Part shown: positions 63,801 to 64,000 of the stretch, piece by piece
How the letters are laid out: each line of letters opens with the position of its first letter
Numbering within the stretch: the stretch's first letter is position 1
NCBI RefSeq assembly: GCF_036099295.1
Contig: NZ_CP107976.1
Location: 2,542,001-2,606,000, forward strand
Source of the DNA: Streptomyces sp. NBC_00358
Lineage (GTDB): Bacteria > Actinomycetota > Actinomycetes > Streptomycetales > Streptomycetaceae
Direction of reading: 5' to 3'
DNA length: 64,000 bases
The notes under the pieces: generated by a model
The model's database searches: none
What the model saw: only the letters and a program-made list of their open reading frames with translations
Told to the model about the DNA's origin: nothing
Translations under genes and position numbers: made by a program

Positions 63801-64000
63801 CCGCCGGTACAACTCCTTCGCGATGACGGCCCGTTGAACCTCGCTGGCCCCCTCGTAGATGCGCGGCGCGCGCACCTCGCGGTAGAGGTGTTCGAGGAGA
63901 TGGCCGCGGCGCAGGGCGCGGGCGCCGTGCAGCTGGACGGCCGCGTCGACGACGTACTGGGCCGTCTCGGTCGCGAGCAGCTTCGCCATCGCCGCCCGCC
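63768..64000 (-). CDS. Acyl-CoA dehydrogenase, C-terminal part (runs off the window)
   Basis: Only the last 77 or so residues are present. AMAKLLATETAQYVVDAAVQ, then QLHGARALRRGHLLEHLYRE and APRIYEGASEVQRAVIAKEL, is the C-terminal helical bundle of acyl-CoA dehydrogenases. It includes the IYEGxSEVQR segment, although the usual IYGGT/EGT variant carrying the catalytic region is upstream and not visible. The gene continues beyond position 64000. It is probably co-transcribed with the RidA gene. Confidence 0.88.
   Translation of the reverse strand, partial: RAAMAKLLATETAQYVVDAAVQLHGARALRRGHLLEHLYREVRAPRIYEGASEVQRAVIAKELYRRTEPTRETGPA

Overview
The window is a piece of a Streptomyces chromosome. 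The DNA is about 70% GC with third-position bias, starts are often GTG, two secreted enzymes carry TTA (bldA) codons, and gene order matches what I recall of the S. coelicolor SCO5998-SCO6045 core region (murA2-like, aconitase, ngcEFG, rok7B7, xylFGH, dxs, fadAB, rnd, hemE, hemY, hemQ, SCO6045-like). The synteny is from memory and was not checked by a search.

Layout. 0.4-3.4 kb: a DUF692/MNIO enzyme with a long repeat insert and a TIGR04222-type membrane protein. 3.6-13 kb: a secreted tripeptidyl-peptidase-like hydrolase, the coproporphyrin-branch heme genes hemY-hemQ and hemE, a DUF4349 lipoprotein, a CoA-disulfide-reductase-like flavoprotein and a rhomboid protease. 13-20.4 kb: DUF3000, a LuxR-type response regulator, RNase D and the fadA-fadB beta-oxidation operon. 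20.5-30.2 kb: a poly-gamma-glutamate-like capsule locus on the minus strand (capA; then an output-less HAMP sensor, pgsB, pgsC, an NlpC/P60 peptidase and a beta-propeller protein), with a divergent secreted hydrolase and a NYN protein. 30.4-42.8 kb: amino-acid permease, dxs, xylFGH, ROK regulator and ngcGFE. 43-52 kb: two large secreted GH92 alpha-mannosidases and an AA10 LPMO with a CBM2. 52.3-55.7 kb: a low-complexity repeat field and a histidine kinase whose response regulator has been lost. 55.7-64 kb: aconitase, DUF4236, an XRE-MurA fusion, a PPOX flavoprotein, small secreted and DUF proteins, RidA, and the end of an acyl-CoA dehydrogenase.

How the parts fit. The 36-52 kb part reads as a polymer-foraging island. 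Xylose and chitobiose ABC systems flank a ROK regulator, next to mannosidases and an LPMO. Visible control sites are a Rok7B7-like box, a DasR-like box, a CebR palindrome, paired LacI-type operators shared by the two GH92 genes, and TTA codons tying an LPMO and a mannosidase to development. Aconitase carries both an iron box and an 18-bp TamR-like palindrome. The most unusual system is the capsule-like operon with its sensor and hydrolase partners; the MNIO/TIGR04222 pair is second.
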